NCBI GenBank assembly: GCA_947566705.1
Contig: CANOLA010000002.1
Span: 37,112-101,111, forward strand
Length of the DNA: 64,000 nucleotides
Origin: an uncultured Lachnospiraceae bacterium
GTDB lineage: Bacteria; Bacillota; Clostridia; Lachnospirales; Lachnospiraceae
Direction of reading: 5' to 3'
This document shows, in pieces, positions 33,685-42,145 of the stretch. A program made the position numbers and the translations under genes. The notes beneath the pieces were generated by a model, which saw nothing but the letters and a program-made list of their open reading frames with translations, was not told the DNA's origin and made no database searches. Each line of letters begins with the position of its first letter. Position 1 is the stretch's first letter.

Positions 33685-35616
33685 ATGGGAGAAACTGAAT
33701 ATCAGGAGGCATTAAAGCTTGGAAAAAAGGAGTACAGGTCATGCGTTGCACATGGAAGATTCCCGTATCTTCCGGTTCTGGACGACATTCTTTCCAGGGA
33801 GGAAATCCGTACAGAGCAGAATATGGGACTGATCCAGATACCACTTAATTTTGTAGTTGGTACATCGACCATGGGCAGAACCTATTCCTTTGCAGCCAAT
33901 TTTATGCCGATTCTTTCATCCGGTACAGAATTTTCAGCAAAATGGACAAATTTGTCGGAAGCCCAGGTAAATGAAGGAATCAGGGATCCGATTGTCGCTT
34001 ATGAATTTATGAACCGGTATTACGTTGTGGAGGGAAATAAGCGCGTGAGCGTTTTAAAATACTTCAAGGCGGACTCCATTATGGCAAATGTCACCAGGAA
34101 AATACCAGTACTTACGGATGACGAGGATGTTAGACTTTATTATGAATACATGAAATTCAACGAAATTACAGGTATTTTTAACATTGAATTTTCCAAACCG
34201 AACCTCGCGGCGGAGCTGGTTGAGCTGACAGGCGTTACCTCGCGCTGGGATGAGGACATGCGGATTGAGTTTACCAGTCTGCTGCTTCATTTTACCAGGG
34301 CTTATGAGTTTCGCGGGGGGCGCAAGCTGTTTCTTACGATTGGGGATGCGCTTACTGCTTTTATCAGTGTGTACGGTTACAAAGAAGTGCTTGCCATGTC
34401 GGATGCTGAATTAAACACCAGTATTGTCAAATGCTGGAATGAATTTGTCATGCTGACAGAGCGCCAGCAGGTTGGTCTTGTTATGGACCCCGGAAAGCTG
34501 GAAAAGAAAAACCTGTTCGGGGGACTGCTTCCGGTCACCAGTTCCAGCAGGAAATTTACAGTGGCGTTCCTCTATCCGAAGTCACCGGAAACTTCCGACT
34601 GGATTTACGCACATGAGCTTGGCAGGCTGTACCTGCAGGAAACGTTTCCAGAGCAGATTAAGACCATATGTGTCAACGATGTATCCGGGGACAGGGTGGA
34701 ACCGGTATTAAATGACGTTATCCGGCAGGGCGCTGATATTGTGTTTGAGGTGGCACCGCAGATGATGAAGCCGAGCCTTAAGGTTGCGGTGGATTATCCG
34801 GATGTTAAAATATTAAACTGCAGCCTGAACACACCCCATAAGTATATCCGGACTTACTATGCAAGAATGTACGAGGCAAAATTTTTGTCAGGTATGATTG
34901 CAGGAGCGCTTGCAGAAAATAATAAGATAGCATATATTGCGGATTATCCGATTTACGGAATGATAGCAAACATAAATGCGTTTGCATTAGGCGCAACCTT
35001 TACCAATCCCCGTGCAAAAGTATATCTGGAATGGTCTACCAGAAAAGGATATGACAGGGAGACGTTTTTCCGGGAAAATGATATTCACATCATATCAGAC
35101 CAGGATATGATTACCCCGCGTGATGCCGGCAGGCAGTTCGGACTGTACCGCTACGAAGACGGTATTGCGCAGAATCTTCTTATGCCGCTCTGGAACTGGG
35201 GAGTATTTTACGAAAAAATGATTCAGAGCATACTGGCAGGTTCCTACCAGTCGCAGGGAAATTCCCAGGGACGCGCGCTGAATTACTGGTGGGGCATGTC
35301 TGCGGGGGTAATTGACCTGATCTGCTCCAAAAATGTACCGGTAGGAGTCAAGCGCCTGGCCGACCATCTGAAAAGTGATATCAAAAAGGGCGATATTGTC
35401 CCGTTTTACGGTCAGATCTGGGCGCAGGACGGCACATTAAAAAATGAGAAGGAACAGACCATGCGGCCGGAGGATATTATGGAGATGGACTGGCTGGTGG
35501 ACAATGTACTGGGAAGCATTCCGGCAATGGACACACTGATAGATGCAGCTCAGCCGGTAGTACAGGTAAAAGGGGTAGAGGAAAAGAAAAAAAATGAAAA
35601 TACTATTCGTAGCTGA
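33685..35616 (+). CDS. ParB-like / BMP substrate-binding-domain fusion protein
   Basis: The protein has 643 residues and no signal peptide or lipobox. The N-terminal part includes a ParB/sulfiredoxin-like segment, IQIPLNFVVGTSTMGRTYSF through YYVVEGNKRVSVLKYF (residues 51-127). A helical middle region follows. From about residue 291 it resembles the basic membrane protein (BMP/Med) periplasmic-binding fold: FTVAFLYPKSPETSDWIYAHELGRL, DIVFEVAPQMMK, KFLSGMIAGALAENNKIAYI and YWWGMSAGVIDLI. BMP proteins normally bind nucleosides outside the cell. Here the fold appears cytoplasmic, which suggests a ligand-sensing regulator. The 3' end overlaps the phosphoesterase gene by 23 bp. Confidence 0.8.
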   Translation: MGETEYQEALKLGKKEYRSCVAHGRFPYLPVLDDILSREEIRTEQNMGLIQIPLNFVVGTSTMGRTYSFAANFMPILSSGTEFSAKWTNLSEAQVNEGIRDPIVAYEFMNRYYVVEGNKRVSVLKYFKADSIMANVTRKIPVLTDDEDVRLYYEYMKFNEITGIFNIEFSKPNLAAELVELTGVTSRWDEDMRIEFTSLLLHFTRAYEFRGGRKLFLTIGDALTAFISVYGYKEVLAMSDAELNTSIVKCWNEFVMLTERQQVGLVMDPGKLEKKNLFGGLLPVTSSSRKFTVAFLYPKSPETSDWIYAHELGRLYLQETFPEQIKTICVNDVSGDRVEPVLNDVIRQGADIVFEVAPQMMKPSLKVAVDYPDVKILNCSLNTPHKYIRTYYARMYEAKFLSGMIAGALAENNKIAYIADYPIYGMIANINAFALGATFTNPRAKVYLEWSTRKGYDRETFFRENDIHIISDQDMITPRDAGRQFGLYRYEDGIAQNLLMPLWNWGVFYEKMIQSILAGSYQSQGNSQGRALNYWWGMSAGVIDLICSKNVPVGVKRLADHLKSDIKKGDIVPFYGQIWAQDGTLKNEKEQTMRPEDIMEMDWLVDNVLGSIPAMDTLIDAAQPVVQVKGVEEKKKNENTIRS

Positions 35617-36184
35617 TGAAGAATCAAAAATGTTATGGGATTTTTTCAGGAAAGAGGATTATGAGGATATTGACCTGGTTGTTTCCTGCGGGGATTTAAA
35701 ACCGGAATACCTTTCTTTTCTGGTAACAATGATCGGGGTTCCGGTTCTGTATGTCCATGGGAACCATGACGATAAATATGAAAAATACCCGCCGGAGGGA
35801 TGCACCTGTATCGAGGATGATATTTATACCTTCAACGGAATCCGTATTCTGGGGCTGGGAGGCTCCTACCGTTACAAACAGGGGGTAAACCAGTACACGG
35901 AGTCACAGATGAAACGGCGGGTCAGAAAGCTGTTTCTGAAAATCAAGCTTCACCGTGGGTTTGATATACTCGTGACGCATTCGCCGGCGCTTGGGCTGCA
36001 TGACGGGGAAGATATGTGTCACAAGGGGTTTGATGTGTTTAACAAACTGATTGAGACATACCATCCGCGTTACTTTGTGCACGGGCATGTGCATATGAAC
36101 TACGGACGCCAGTTTCCCCGTGAGGACAAGGCGGGGGATACATGCGTAATCAATGCGTATGAGCGGTATATTATTGAGATTTAG
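35594..36184 (+). CDS. Metallophosphoesterase-family protein
   Basis: This 196-residue protein has most calcineurin-like motifs: VVSCGDLKPEY, VHGNHDD, LVTHSP and VHGHVHMNYG. The first motif, normally DxH, reads VADEESK, so the His ligand is missing and metal site 1 may be altered. The substrate is unknown. It is translationally coupled to the BMP-ParB-like fusion by a 23-bp overlap, which suggests that the two act together. Confidence 0.88.
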   Translation: MKILFVADEESKMLWDFFRKEDYEDIDLVVSCGDLKPEYLSFLVTMIGVPVLYVHGNHDDKYEKYPPEGCTCIEDDIYTFNGIRILGLGGSYRYKQGVNQYTESQMKRRVRKLFLKIKLHRGFDILVTHSPALGLHDGEDMCHKGFDVFNKLIETYHPRYFVHGHVHMNYGRQFPREDKAGDTCVINAYERYIIEI

Positions 36185-36218
36185 GACATAATATTCTGAA
36201 AAAAGTGTAAGAAAAATG

Positions 36219-36247
36219 TTGACAAGTGTACTGTGATAATGTAATAT
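36219..36247 (+). promoter_or_regulatory. Promoter for tRNA-Thr
   Basis: The perfect -35 TTGACA at 36219-36224 and -10 TAATAT at 36242-36247 have 17-bp spacing. The tRNA begins 44 bp beyond the -10 box. Confidence 0.8.
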
Positions 36248-36291
36248 GGTTAATGTTGAGCGGGTTGTGATGTTTTAGACAGCGCCTGCAT

Positions 36292-36364
36292 GCTGCTGTG
36301 GCTCAGTCGGTAGAGCGTCGCATTGGTAGTGCGGAGGTCACGGGTCCGATTCCCGTCAGCAGCT
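36292..36364 (+). tRNA. tRNA-Thr (anticodon GGT)
   Basis: The cloverleaf is complete. The acceptor stem GCTGCTG pairs with CAGCAGC, with discriminator T. The D-arm is GCTC/GAGC, the anticodon stem TCGCA/TGCGG (one G-U pair) with loop TTGGTAG placing GGT as anticodon, and the T-arm ACGGG-TCCGATT-CCCGT. The terminal CCA is not encoded. Confidence 0.96.
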
Positions 36365-36374
36365 TATATAAAAA

Positions 36375-36414
36375 CCCCGGTGTTTCAGCGGACTGCTGGA
36401 ATACCGGGATTTTG
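36375..36414 (+). terminator. Terminator after tRNA-Thr
   Basis: CCCGGTGTTTCAGC (from 36376) pairs with GCTGGAATACCGGG (to 36408), with two G-U wobbles and a short loop, followed by ATTTTG. Confidence 0.85.
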
Positions 36415-36470
36415 TTATATGCATAAATAAGCATAACGGCAGTGGATGTATACTTACGAAGGAGGACAGG

Positions 36471-37304
36471 ATGCTAAATGACAGGGGCTGTGACATAATT
36501 ATTGAAGATGATTTTGACCTGGGAAAAATATCATCCAGCGGACAGTGTTTCAGAAGCCGGGAATTTCCGGATGGCAGATTCCGGTTTATTGCAGGGGAAC
36601 GTGTGCTTTATATCAGTAGTCTTAAGGAAAGCAGACATTACCATGTAAGCTGCAGTGCAGATGAATGGAATAATTTCTGGATGGATTATTTTGATCTGTC
36701 AAGGGATTATAAATCCATCCGTGACTCCATTAAAACGCAGAATGAGTTTGACAGGGAGGCAGTCCGTTATGGCAGCGGTATACGGATTTTAAGGCAGGAG
36801 CCGTGGGAAATGCTGGTTTCATTTATTATTTCCCAGAGAAAAAGCATCCCTGCCATTAAAACGGCAATTGAGAAACTGGCGAAAACGGCCGGAAAACCCA
36901 TACAGACAGACTGTGAAGTAATATATACGTTTCCGTCGCCAAAACAGCTGCTAAGCCTGTCCGAAGAAGAACTGGCTGCCTGCGGACTGGGATACCGCAG
37001 CGGATATGTAAGGGATGCAGCAGAACGTGTCGCATCAGGAGAAACAGATCTGGCTGATATCGCGGTATATGACGACAAAGGACTGTTTGATGAGCTGGTA
37101 AAGGTTCGCGGCGTAGGGAAAAAGGTGGCAAACTGTATCTGTCTGTTTGGTTACGGGCGTCTTTCCATGGTGCCGGAGGATGTCTGGATTTTAAGGGCGA
37201 TTGATGAGGATTTTAACGGCTGTAATCCGTTTCCGGCATATGGAAAGGAAGCGGGACTGGTGCAGCAGTACATATTTTATTATAAAAAACATAAAGGTGC
37301 ATAA
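36471..37304 (+). CDS. OGG1-type 8-oxoguanine DNA glycosylase/lyase
   Basis: This HhH-GPD base-excision enzyme has 277 residues. The OGG N-domain has SGQCFRSREFPDGRF. The helix-hairpin-helix reads LVKVRGVGKKVANCICLFGYGRL. By alignment with eukaryotic OGG1, Lys218 is the Schiff-base Lys and Asp237 (VPEDVW) the catalytic Asp. This clostridial OGG1-like group removes 8-oxoguanine. It begins with its own GAAGGAGG site after the tRNA terminator and is convergent with the next gene. Confidence 0.92.
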   Translation: MLNDRGCDIIIEDDFDLGKISSSGQCFRSREFPDGRFRFIAGERVLYISSLKESRHYHVSCSADEWNNFWMDYFDLSRDYKSIRDSIKTQNEFDREAVRYGSGIRILRQEPWEMLVSFIISQRKSIPAIKTAIEKLAKTAGKPIQTDCEVIYTFPSPKQLLSLSEEELAACGLGYRSGYVRDAAERVASGETDLADIAVYDDKGLFDELVKVRGVGKKVANCICLFGYGRLSMVPEDVWILRAIDEDFNGCNPFPAYGKEAGLVQQYIFYYKKHKGA

Positions 37305-37308
37305 ATTT

Positions 37309-37355
37309 AAGGCAGGAAAACCAACTGTTCATTCAGTTCGTTTTCCTGCCTTTAT
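37309..37355. terminator. Bidirectional terminator between convergent genes
   Basis: AGGCAGGAAAAC at 37310-37321 pairs perfectly with GTTTTCCTGCCT at 37340-37351. A short T run follows on the plus strand, and the minus-strand product ends in AAATTTAT. It can serve both the glycosylase gene and the EF-hand-like gene. Confidence 0.75.
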
Positions 37356-37376
37356 GTCATACATAAAAATCATTCA

Positions 37377-38525
37377 TTAAGTGGCAAGATCCATCTGCTG
37401 CACGGTGCCGCTCATTCCGTTTTCATAGAGAAACAGCCCGGTTTTGCGGATTAGTGCATTTGTGGTGTTGTCCTTTAAGCTGTTTAAAGAAAAATCCGTA
37501 TCTTCATAGCCAAGACAGATTGCCCCGACACCTGCTTCAGCAAGGGTCATCAGTCTGTCACCTCCGTTTTCATCCTGTGTCCAGATACGGAGCTTTGAGA
37601 AAATCTCATCTGCTTCATCAATCCATCCGTTTCCGTCCGCGTCATACTGTGCAAGGTCTGCAAACCCATTTCCGTTTGTCGTGCCGAAGAGCTCGGAACC
37701 GTCGTTAATCACCCCGTCTTCGTTTTTGTCAAGCGCCAGATAACCGCTGCCGGACTTTAAGCGTGAAATGGATTCCTTTTCCCCGTCCGCATCCAGGTCA
37801 AAGAAAAATTTCTGGTCGCTGACATCCGCCACATTGTGGTTTAAGTTAATGACCAGCGGGTCACATACGACCGGTTTCTGAAAGTCCACCTGGTTTTTTG
37901 CCACCTGCGTAAATGAACGCGACATTTCCAGGCTGATATTAAACGGAATGGTCCGCCCGTCCGCCGTTTTTACAATGCCGGTGGTATCAAAGCAGGTCGT
38001 TTCCTCCTCAGAGTAGTAAAAGTGGGAAACATTTGCACTGTTTTGTAAAGTGGAAACTGTCTGGTCTGGTGTCTTCAGGAAACTATAAAAATCATTGTCC
38101 TCCTGTCCTTCCCCCAGTCCCAGATCCGGTTCCATAATTCTTCGTCCAAACAGTATGGAGAGAAGGTAATTGACAGACTTTGTCTTAATCCTCTGGAACG
38201 CTTCCGAAGGATTATTTAACGAAGTCCGGCGTATGCTGCCGGAGGACTGCATACGGTTCATCAGGTCTGTCAGTGAATTTTTGGACCCGTTGTCCTTTAC
38301 CTGCTCTTCTGATGAGTTACCGTTATTTTTTTCTTTTGCTTTCTGGTTTCTGGAAAGATGTCCGCTCTGGCTTTGTACATAAGTGGAACTGAATATGCCC
38401 GCCCTGCCTGTCAGGGAAAAGGCCTTTGCACCGGCAGACTGTGTACTGCCCCTGGAAACGCCTGCCCGCACAGACTTATAGCTTCTGCGCGCATTCATGC
38501 TCATTGCGTCTGACTGTATAATCAT
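37377..38525 (-). CDS. EF-hand-like calcium-binding protein without signal peptide
   Basis: The protein has 382 residues and I do not recognise the family with certainty. The N-terminal 130 residues are Ser/Arg/Gln-rich and low complexity (SMNARRSYKSVRAG). The C-terminal half has calcium-loop-like segments: FFFDLDADGEKES, LDKNEDGVINDGSELFG and YDADGNGWIDEADEIF. These resemble the DxDGDG segments of large secreted RTX-like proteins. With no Sec signal, export would need another route, for example a flagellar type III system. A sigma-28-like promoter lies upstream at 38696-38722. The ribosome binding site is AAAGGGTG. Confidence 0.75.
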   Translation of the reverse strand: MIIQSDAMSMNARRSYKSVRAGVSRGSTQSAGAKAFSLTGRAGIFSSTYVQSQSGHLSRNQKAKEKNNGNSSEEQVKDNGSKNSLTDLMNRMQSSGSIRRTSLNNPSEAFQRIKTKSVNYLLSILFGRRIMEPDLGLGEGQEDNDFYSFLKTPDQTVSTLQNSANVSHFYYSEEETTCFDTTGIVKTADGRTIPFNISLEMSRSFTQVAKNQVDFQKPVVCDPLVINLNHNVADVSDQKFFFDLDADGEKESISRLKSGSGYLALDKNEDGVINDGSELFGTTNGNGFADLAQYDADGNGWIDEADEIFSKLRIWTQDENGGDRLMTLAEAGVGAICLGYEDTDFSLNSLKDNTTNALIRKTGLFLYENGMSGTVQQMDLAT

Positions 38526-38589
38526 CGGTTCACCCTTTCTAAACTCCGCCGTTTATTTCAAAATGCATCCGTTCAAAAAGAAATAAAAA

Positions 38590-38635
38590 AACGGCTATCC
38601 TTTGAAAAATTCCCTTTTCATCGCTGGATACCGTC
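38590..38635 (-). terminator. Terminator-like hairpin in the leader of the EF-hand-like gene
   Basis: On the minus strand, ACGGTATCC pairs with GGATAGCCGT (one bulge) and is followed by seven T residues, the form of an intrinsic terminator. It lies between the sigma-28-like promoter and the start codon. No other minus-strand gene is upstream, so it would act on this leader itself. Confidence 0.6.
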
Positions 38636-38695
38636 CGTGGCTCGTCCAATAGATTTTATACAGGTTTTTCCGGCCGTGAAAACTCTGTAACATAT

Positions 38696-38722
38696 ATATC
38701 GGAACAAACTTTAAACATTTTA
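38696..38722 (-). promoter_or_regulatory. Sigma-28 (SigD)-like promoter
   Basis: On the minus strand, TAAA (38719-38722) is followed after exactly 15 nt by TCCGATAT (38696-38703). The SigD consensus is TAAA-N15-GCCGATAA. All four -35 bases and six of eight -10 bases match. The 302-bp gap 38526-38827 also holds the divergent promoter of the LytTR gene. Confidence 0.6.
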
Positions 38723-38745
38723 CACCTGGCGGTTAAAAAATTCCC

Positions 38746-38807
38746 TTTACACAGCGCATGGGAATTATATATAATATTCGTAACTATTCAGTACCTTCAT
38801 AGTTACG
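38746..38807 (+). promoter_or_regulatory. Promoter and operator-like inverted repeat for the LytTR/GHKL genes
   Basis: The -35 TTTACA at 38746-38751 and a perfect -10 TATAAT at 38770-38775 are 18 bp apart. Immediately downstream, CGTAACTAT (38779-38787) and ATAGTTACG (38799-38807) form a perfect 9-bp inverted repeat spanning the expected transcription start. It may be an operator or an mRNA hairpin. Confidence 0.7.
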
Positions 38808-38827
38808 AGCATCAAAGGAGGATATTT

Positions 38828-39541
38828 TTGAGAATTGCATACATTGAGGATGAGGATGCCCAGGCGAAACTTGTCCGGGAAATGATAAAAAAATGGGCAT
38901 ATACGAAAAATACTGCTGCAGAAGTCCTGCTGTATGAAAGCGCGGAGGAATTTCTGTTCAAAAACGAGACATTTTCCTTTGATGCCGTTTTTCTGGACAT
39001 TGGTTTAAAGAAGATGGACGGCGTGAAGCTGGCGTATGCCATCCGTGAAAAGGACAAAAGGATTCCGGTAGCATTTTTAACGGCGGACAGGGATTTTGCT
39101 CTGGAGGGTTATGAGGTGCGTGCCGTCCGCTATCTGTTAAAACCAATTGAAGAAAAAAAGCTGTCTGCACTTTTGGATGAGCTGTCTGCCGACAAAAAGG
39201 AAAGTTCATGCATGATGATAGAGGAAAAAGGAAGCATTCACAGGGTGGAGGAGGACAGGCTCTGTTACATTGAGGTGACAGGACATTACAGCCTGCTGCA
39301 TTTTTCAGACGGCGGCCTGCTGCGTGTCAGGGAAAGCATGGAGAACATTTTTGCGAAGCTGCATGGAAAAGACCGTTTTGTTAAATGCCACAGAAGCTAT
39401 GTGGTAAATCTTTCCTGGGTTGAAAAAATAAGCCGTACGTGCTGTATCCTGTCAGATAAAAAGGAACTGCCGGTCAGCCGGAACTGCTGGCAGGAACTGA
39501 ATGAACGGTTTATCCGTTATTATATGGGAGAACAAAAATGA
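38828..39541 (+). CDS. LytTR-family response regulator (AgrA/LytR type)
   Basis: This 237-residue regulator has a receiver domain (RIAYIEDEDAQAKLV; phosphoacceptor Asp in AVFLDIGLKKMDG; Lys in RYLLKPIEEKK). A LytTR DNA-binding domain follows (IEVTGHYSLLHFSDG, FVKCHRSYVVNLSWVEKI). It starts at a TTG, supported by AAAGGAGG upstream and by the family N-terminus. The stop overlaps the kinase start (ATGA). LytTR regulators often bind paired repeats upstream of peptide-export genes; the exporters here follow after the kinase. Confidence 0.94.
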   Translation: MRIAYIEDEDAQAKLVREMIKKWAYTKNTAAEVLLYESAEEFLFKNETFSFDAVFLDIGLKKMDGVKLAYAIREKDKRIPVAFLTADRDFALEGYEVRAVRYLLKPIEEKKLSALLDELSADKKESSCMMIEEKGSIHRVEEDRLCYIEVTGHYSLLHFSDGGLLRVRESMENIFAKLHGKDRFVKCHRSYVVNLSWVEKISRTCCILSDKKELPVSRNCWQELNERFIRYYMGEQK

Positions 39542-40248
39542 TATTTTTAATAATACCAGTTATCCTTCTGGCGACTGCCGCATACCTTTTGTACCGTCTG
39601 TATGAACACATTTATGAACGGAGGATTACGGCATATCAGAACAAACTATTAAAAAACGAGGTGGAGGAGGTGCATAATCTCTATCTTACCATGCGCGGCT
39701 GGCGGCATGATTACCATAACCATATGCAGTCCTTAAAGGCGTATCTTGCCATGGACAGCCTGAAAGAGGCAAAGGAATACCTGGATAAACTGGAACAGGA
39801 GCTCGATGATATCAATCTTTTGTTTAACACGGGAAACCTGAATGCGGACGCTGTTTTAAACTCCAAGATTTCACTTGCATTAAAAAAGGGAATCCGGGTG
39901 GATTACAAGGCAGCAGTTCCGGAAATACTGCCGGTATCAGAGATTGACCTCTGCGCGGTTCTCGGAAACCTGATTGACAATGCCGTGGAGTCCTGCGAAA
40001 AGGTGGAAGAGGACAGCCGGTTTATCCGACTTTATATCGGAACGCTGCGCAGCCAGCTCTATGTGTCCGTAAGCAATGCAACGAATGAACATGTGCGTAA
40101 ACTGGACGAGGAATATATCACAGCCAAACGCGGTAACCACGGGCACGGTTTAAAACGTATCAACCGCGTTGTAGAAAAATACGGCGGCTATATTAACCGC
40201 AAAAACGAGCCGGGGGTGTTTGTTACGGAAATTATGCTCCCGCTATAG
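39538..40248 (+). CDS. GHKL-type sensor histidine kinase, short form
   Basis: This 236-residue kinase has one N-terminal membrane helix (IFLIIPVILLATAAYLLYRLY). The phosphoacceptor region reads RGWRHDYHNHMQSL, and a GHKL ATPase domain follows (LGNLIDNAVESCEKV and NHGHGLKRINRVVEKYGG). There is no separate sensor domain and no multi-pass AgrC-like region, so it may sense through the single helix or a partner such as the ABC exporters. A terminator follows. Confidence 0.93.
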   Translation: MIFLIIPVILLATAAYLLYRLYEHIYERRITAYQNKLLKNEVEEVHNLYLTMRGWRHDYHNHMQSLKAYLAMDSLKEAKEYLDKLEQELDDINLLFNTGNLNADAVLNSKISLALKKGIRVDYKAAVPEILPVSEIDLCAVLGNLIDNAVESCEKVEEDSRFIRLYIGTLRSQLYVSVSNATNEHVRKLDEEYITAKRGNHGHGLKRINRVVEKYGGYINRKNEPGVFVTEIMLPL

Positions 40249-40253
40249 TTATT

Positions 40254-40287
40254 CAGGCACGGATTTTTACCATCCGTGCCATTTTTG
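40254..40287 (+). terminator. Terminator after the two-component system
   Basis: GGCACGGAT at 40256-40264 pairs perfectly with ATCCGTGCC at 40272-40280 over a 7-nt loop, followed by ATTTTTG. Confidence 0.85.
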
Positions 40288-40360
40288 TGCCAACATAAAA
40301 AAGCTGTGCTATAGTGGGGAAAAGTTGCATGAGCGGATGTTCAAAGGAGGGAGGGATAAC

Positions 40361-42130
40361 ATGAAAAAATATTCCATCTGGAGTAATTACCGGTTTGCGT
40401 ACGGACCATTATTAAAAAAGAAGAAGAAAATTGCTCTTTGCACACTTGCAGAAGCCGTGTTTTCCATTTTTGTGCCGATTGTGGGAATGGCAGTGACCTC
40501 CATGATTGTAGGCAGGCTGGAACAGGGGACTTCCATAAAACAGCTTTCTGTCACGATTCTTCTGGCATTTACAGGTTATGGCGTACTGAACATGGCAAAG
40601 GCGTATCTGGAAGCGCGCGGCTGGCCGCAGTATATTGAGGTCCGAACCGATCTTTTTATTATACCGCCGCTGGAAAAGGATTTATCCATCAGTATGGAGC
40701 AGTACGAGGACAGTGAGGTGCACAAATTAAGAGAAAAGGCAAGCGACTGTGTCTGGAGAAACCTGGACGGACTGGAAGGTTTTTTCCACGATAACAGCGA
40801 GCTTTTCAAAAACAGCCTGGGACTGTTGTCTTATGCACTTCTTACAGGAATGATGAACTGGAAAATTCTTATGGCGCTGGCAGTAGTATCTGCAGTCAGT
40901 GCCGCGGCAGGTATGTGGGTGACACAATATTACCGGAAAATCAGGGATCCGCTTGCGGCCTGCAGTATGACTATGCACTATGTCAACCGTGTGGTGGATG
41001 ATGTGGCAGGCGGCAAGGATATCCGTATTTTCGGACTTGGGAAATGGATTATTGGAAAATATGACGAGGCGATAAAAGAACACCGCAGGCTGGCATTTAA
41101 AAAGGATATCCGGGAATACGGGAGCAATATACTGGATACCGTGCTGGCTGCCGTAAGGGACGTGGTCTGCTATCTGTATCTGATTACGCAGCTTTCCCAG
41201 GGAATGAGGATTTCGGAATTTGTATTTTTCCTTGGACTGGTTGGCGGGTTTTCAGGCTGGCTTGGCATGGTAAGCAAAAATCTGGTTGCAGTAAAAAGGG
41301 ACAGTGACATGATATGTGATTTACGGGAGTACCTGGACCTGGATGTGGAAGATGGAGGGGAACAGACATGTGACACGGAAGACAGCTTTGAAATCGTGTT
41401 TGACCATGTAAGCTACCGCTACCGTGGGGCAAAAGAGGACACCATAAAGGATGTCAGTTTCCGTCTGGCACCGGGGGAAAAGCTTGCCCTTGTCGGTGTC
41501 AATGGCGCGGGAAAATCCACCATTGTCAAACTGATGTCCGGCCTGTATCTTCCGACGTCCGGAACAGTCTATGTAAATAATGTCAGTACAAGGGAGCTTG
41601 ACCGGAAACGTTATTTTGCAAGGCAGGCGGCTATTTTCCAGGAACCGTTCCGGACTTCCTACAGTATTGGGGAAAACATTGCTTTATCCGAACAGTATGA
41701 CTGTGGGCAGGTATGGAATGTGCTGGAAGCGGCAGGACTTGCGGAAAAAGTCAGGGGACTGGAGGAACAGCTTGACACCTGTCTGGGAAAGGATATTAAA
41801 AAGAACGGTGTTCAGTTATCCGGAGGGGAGCTTCAGAAGCTGCTGCTTGCAAGGGTGTTGTACCGTGACGCGGCACTGGTGATGCTGGATGAACCGACCG
41901 CAGCGCTGGATGCGCTTGCGGAAACGAAAATTTATGAAAACTACCATGTACTGCTTCAGAAACCAACGGTACTGTTTATTTCCCACCGGCTTGCTTCCAC
42001 CAGATTCTGCGACCGGATACTCGTGCTTGAGGACGGGGAAATCTGTGAGGAGGGAACACACGGGGAGCTGATGGGGCAGCAGGGACGGTATTATGAACTG
42101 TTTCAGGTGCAGAGCAGATATTATCTGTAG
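40361..42130 (+). CDS. ABC transporter, fused membrane/ATPase (first of pair)
   Basis: This half-transporter of 589 residues has an N-terminal exporter-type membrane domain of about six helices. The ATPase follows: Walker A LVGVNGAGKSTIVKLM, signature QLSGGELQKLLLARVLY and Walker B ALVMLDEPTAALDA. It lacks the peptidase domain of bacteriocin exporters. I chose the ATG at 40361 after AAAGGAGGGAGG; earlier in-frame codons lie in the preceding terminator. It probably works as a heterodimer with the next gene. Confidence 0.93.
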   Translation: MKKYSIWSNYRFAYGPLLKKKKKIALCTLAEAVFSIFVPIVGMAVTSMIVGRLEQGTSIKQLSVTILLAFTGYGVLNMAKAYLEARGWPQYIEVRTDLFIIPPLEKDLSISMEQYEDSEVHKLREKASDCVWRNLDGLEGFFHDNSELFKNSLGLLSYALLTGMMNWKILMALAVVSAVSAAAGMWVTQYYRKIRDPLAACSMTMHYVNRVVDDVAGGKDIRIFGLGKWIIGKYDEAIKEHRRLAFKKDIREYGSNILDTVLAAVRDVVCYLYLITQLSQGMRISEFVFFLGLVGGFSGWLGMVSKNLVAVKRDSDMICDLREYLDLDVEDGGEQTCDTEDSFEIVFDHVSYRYRGAKEDTIKDVSFRLAPGEKLALVGVNGAGKSTIVKLMSGLYLPTSGTVYVNNVSTRELDRKRYFARQAAIFQEPFRTSYSIGENIALSEQYDCGQVWNVLEAAGLAEKVRGLEEQLDTCLGKDIKKNGVQLSGGELQKLLLARVLYRDAALVMLDEPTAALDALAETKIYENYHVLLQKPTVLFISHRLASTRFCDRILVLEDGEICEEGTHGELMGQQGRYYELFQVQSRYYL

Positions 42131-42145
42131 AAAGGAAGAGTTAGT

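Noticed and set aside
38620-38690. Firm call of a c-di-GMP-I riboswitch in the EF-hand-like gene leader
   Set aside because: Some short blocks agree in order, but the conserved GCAAAGC core and a clear aptamer fold are missing, so it is reported only as a weak possibility.
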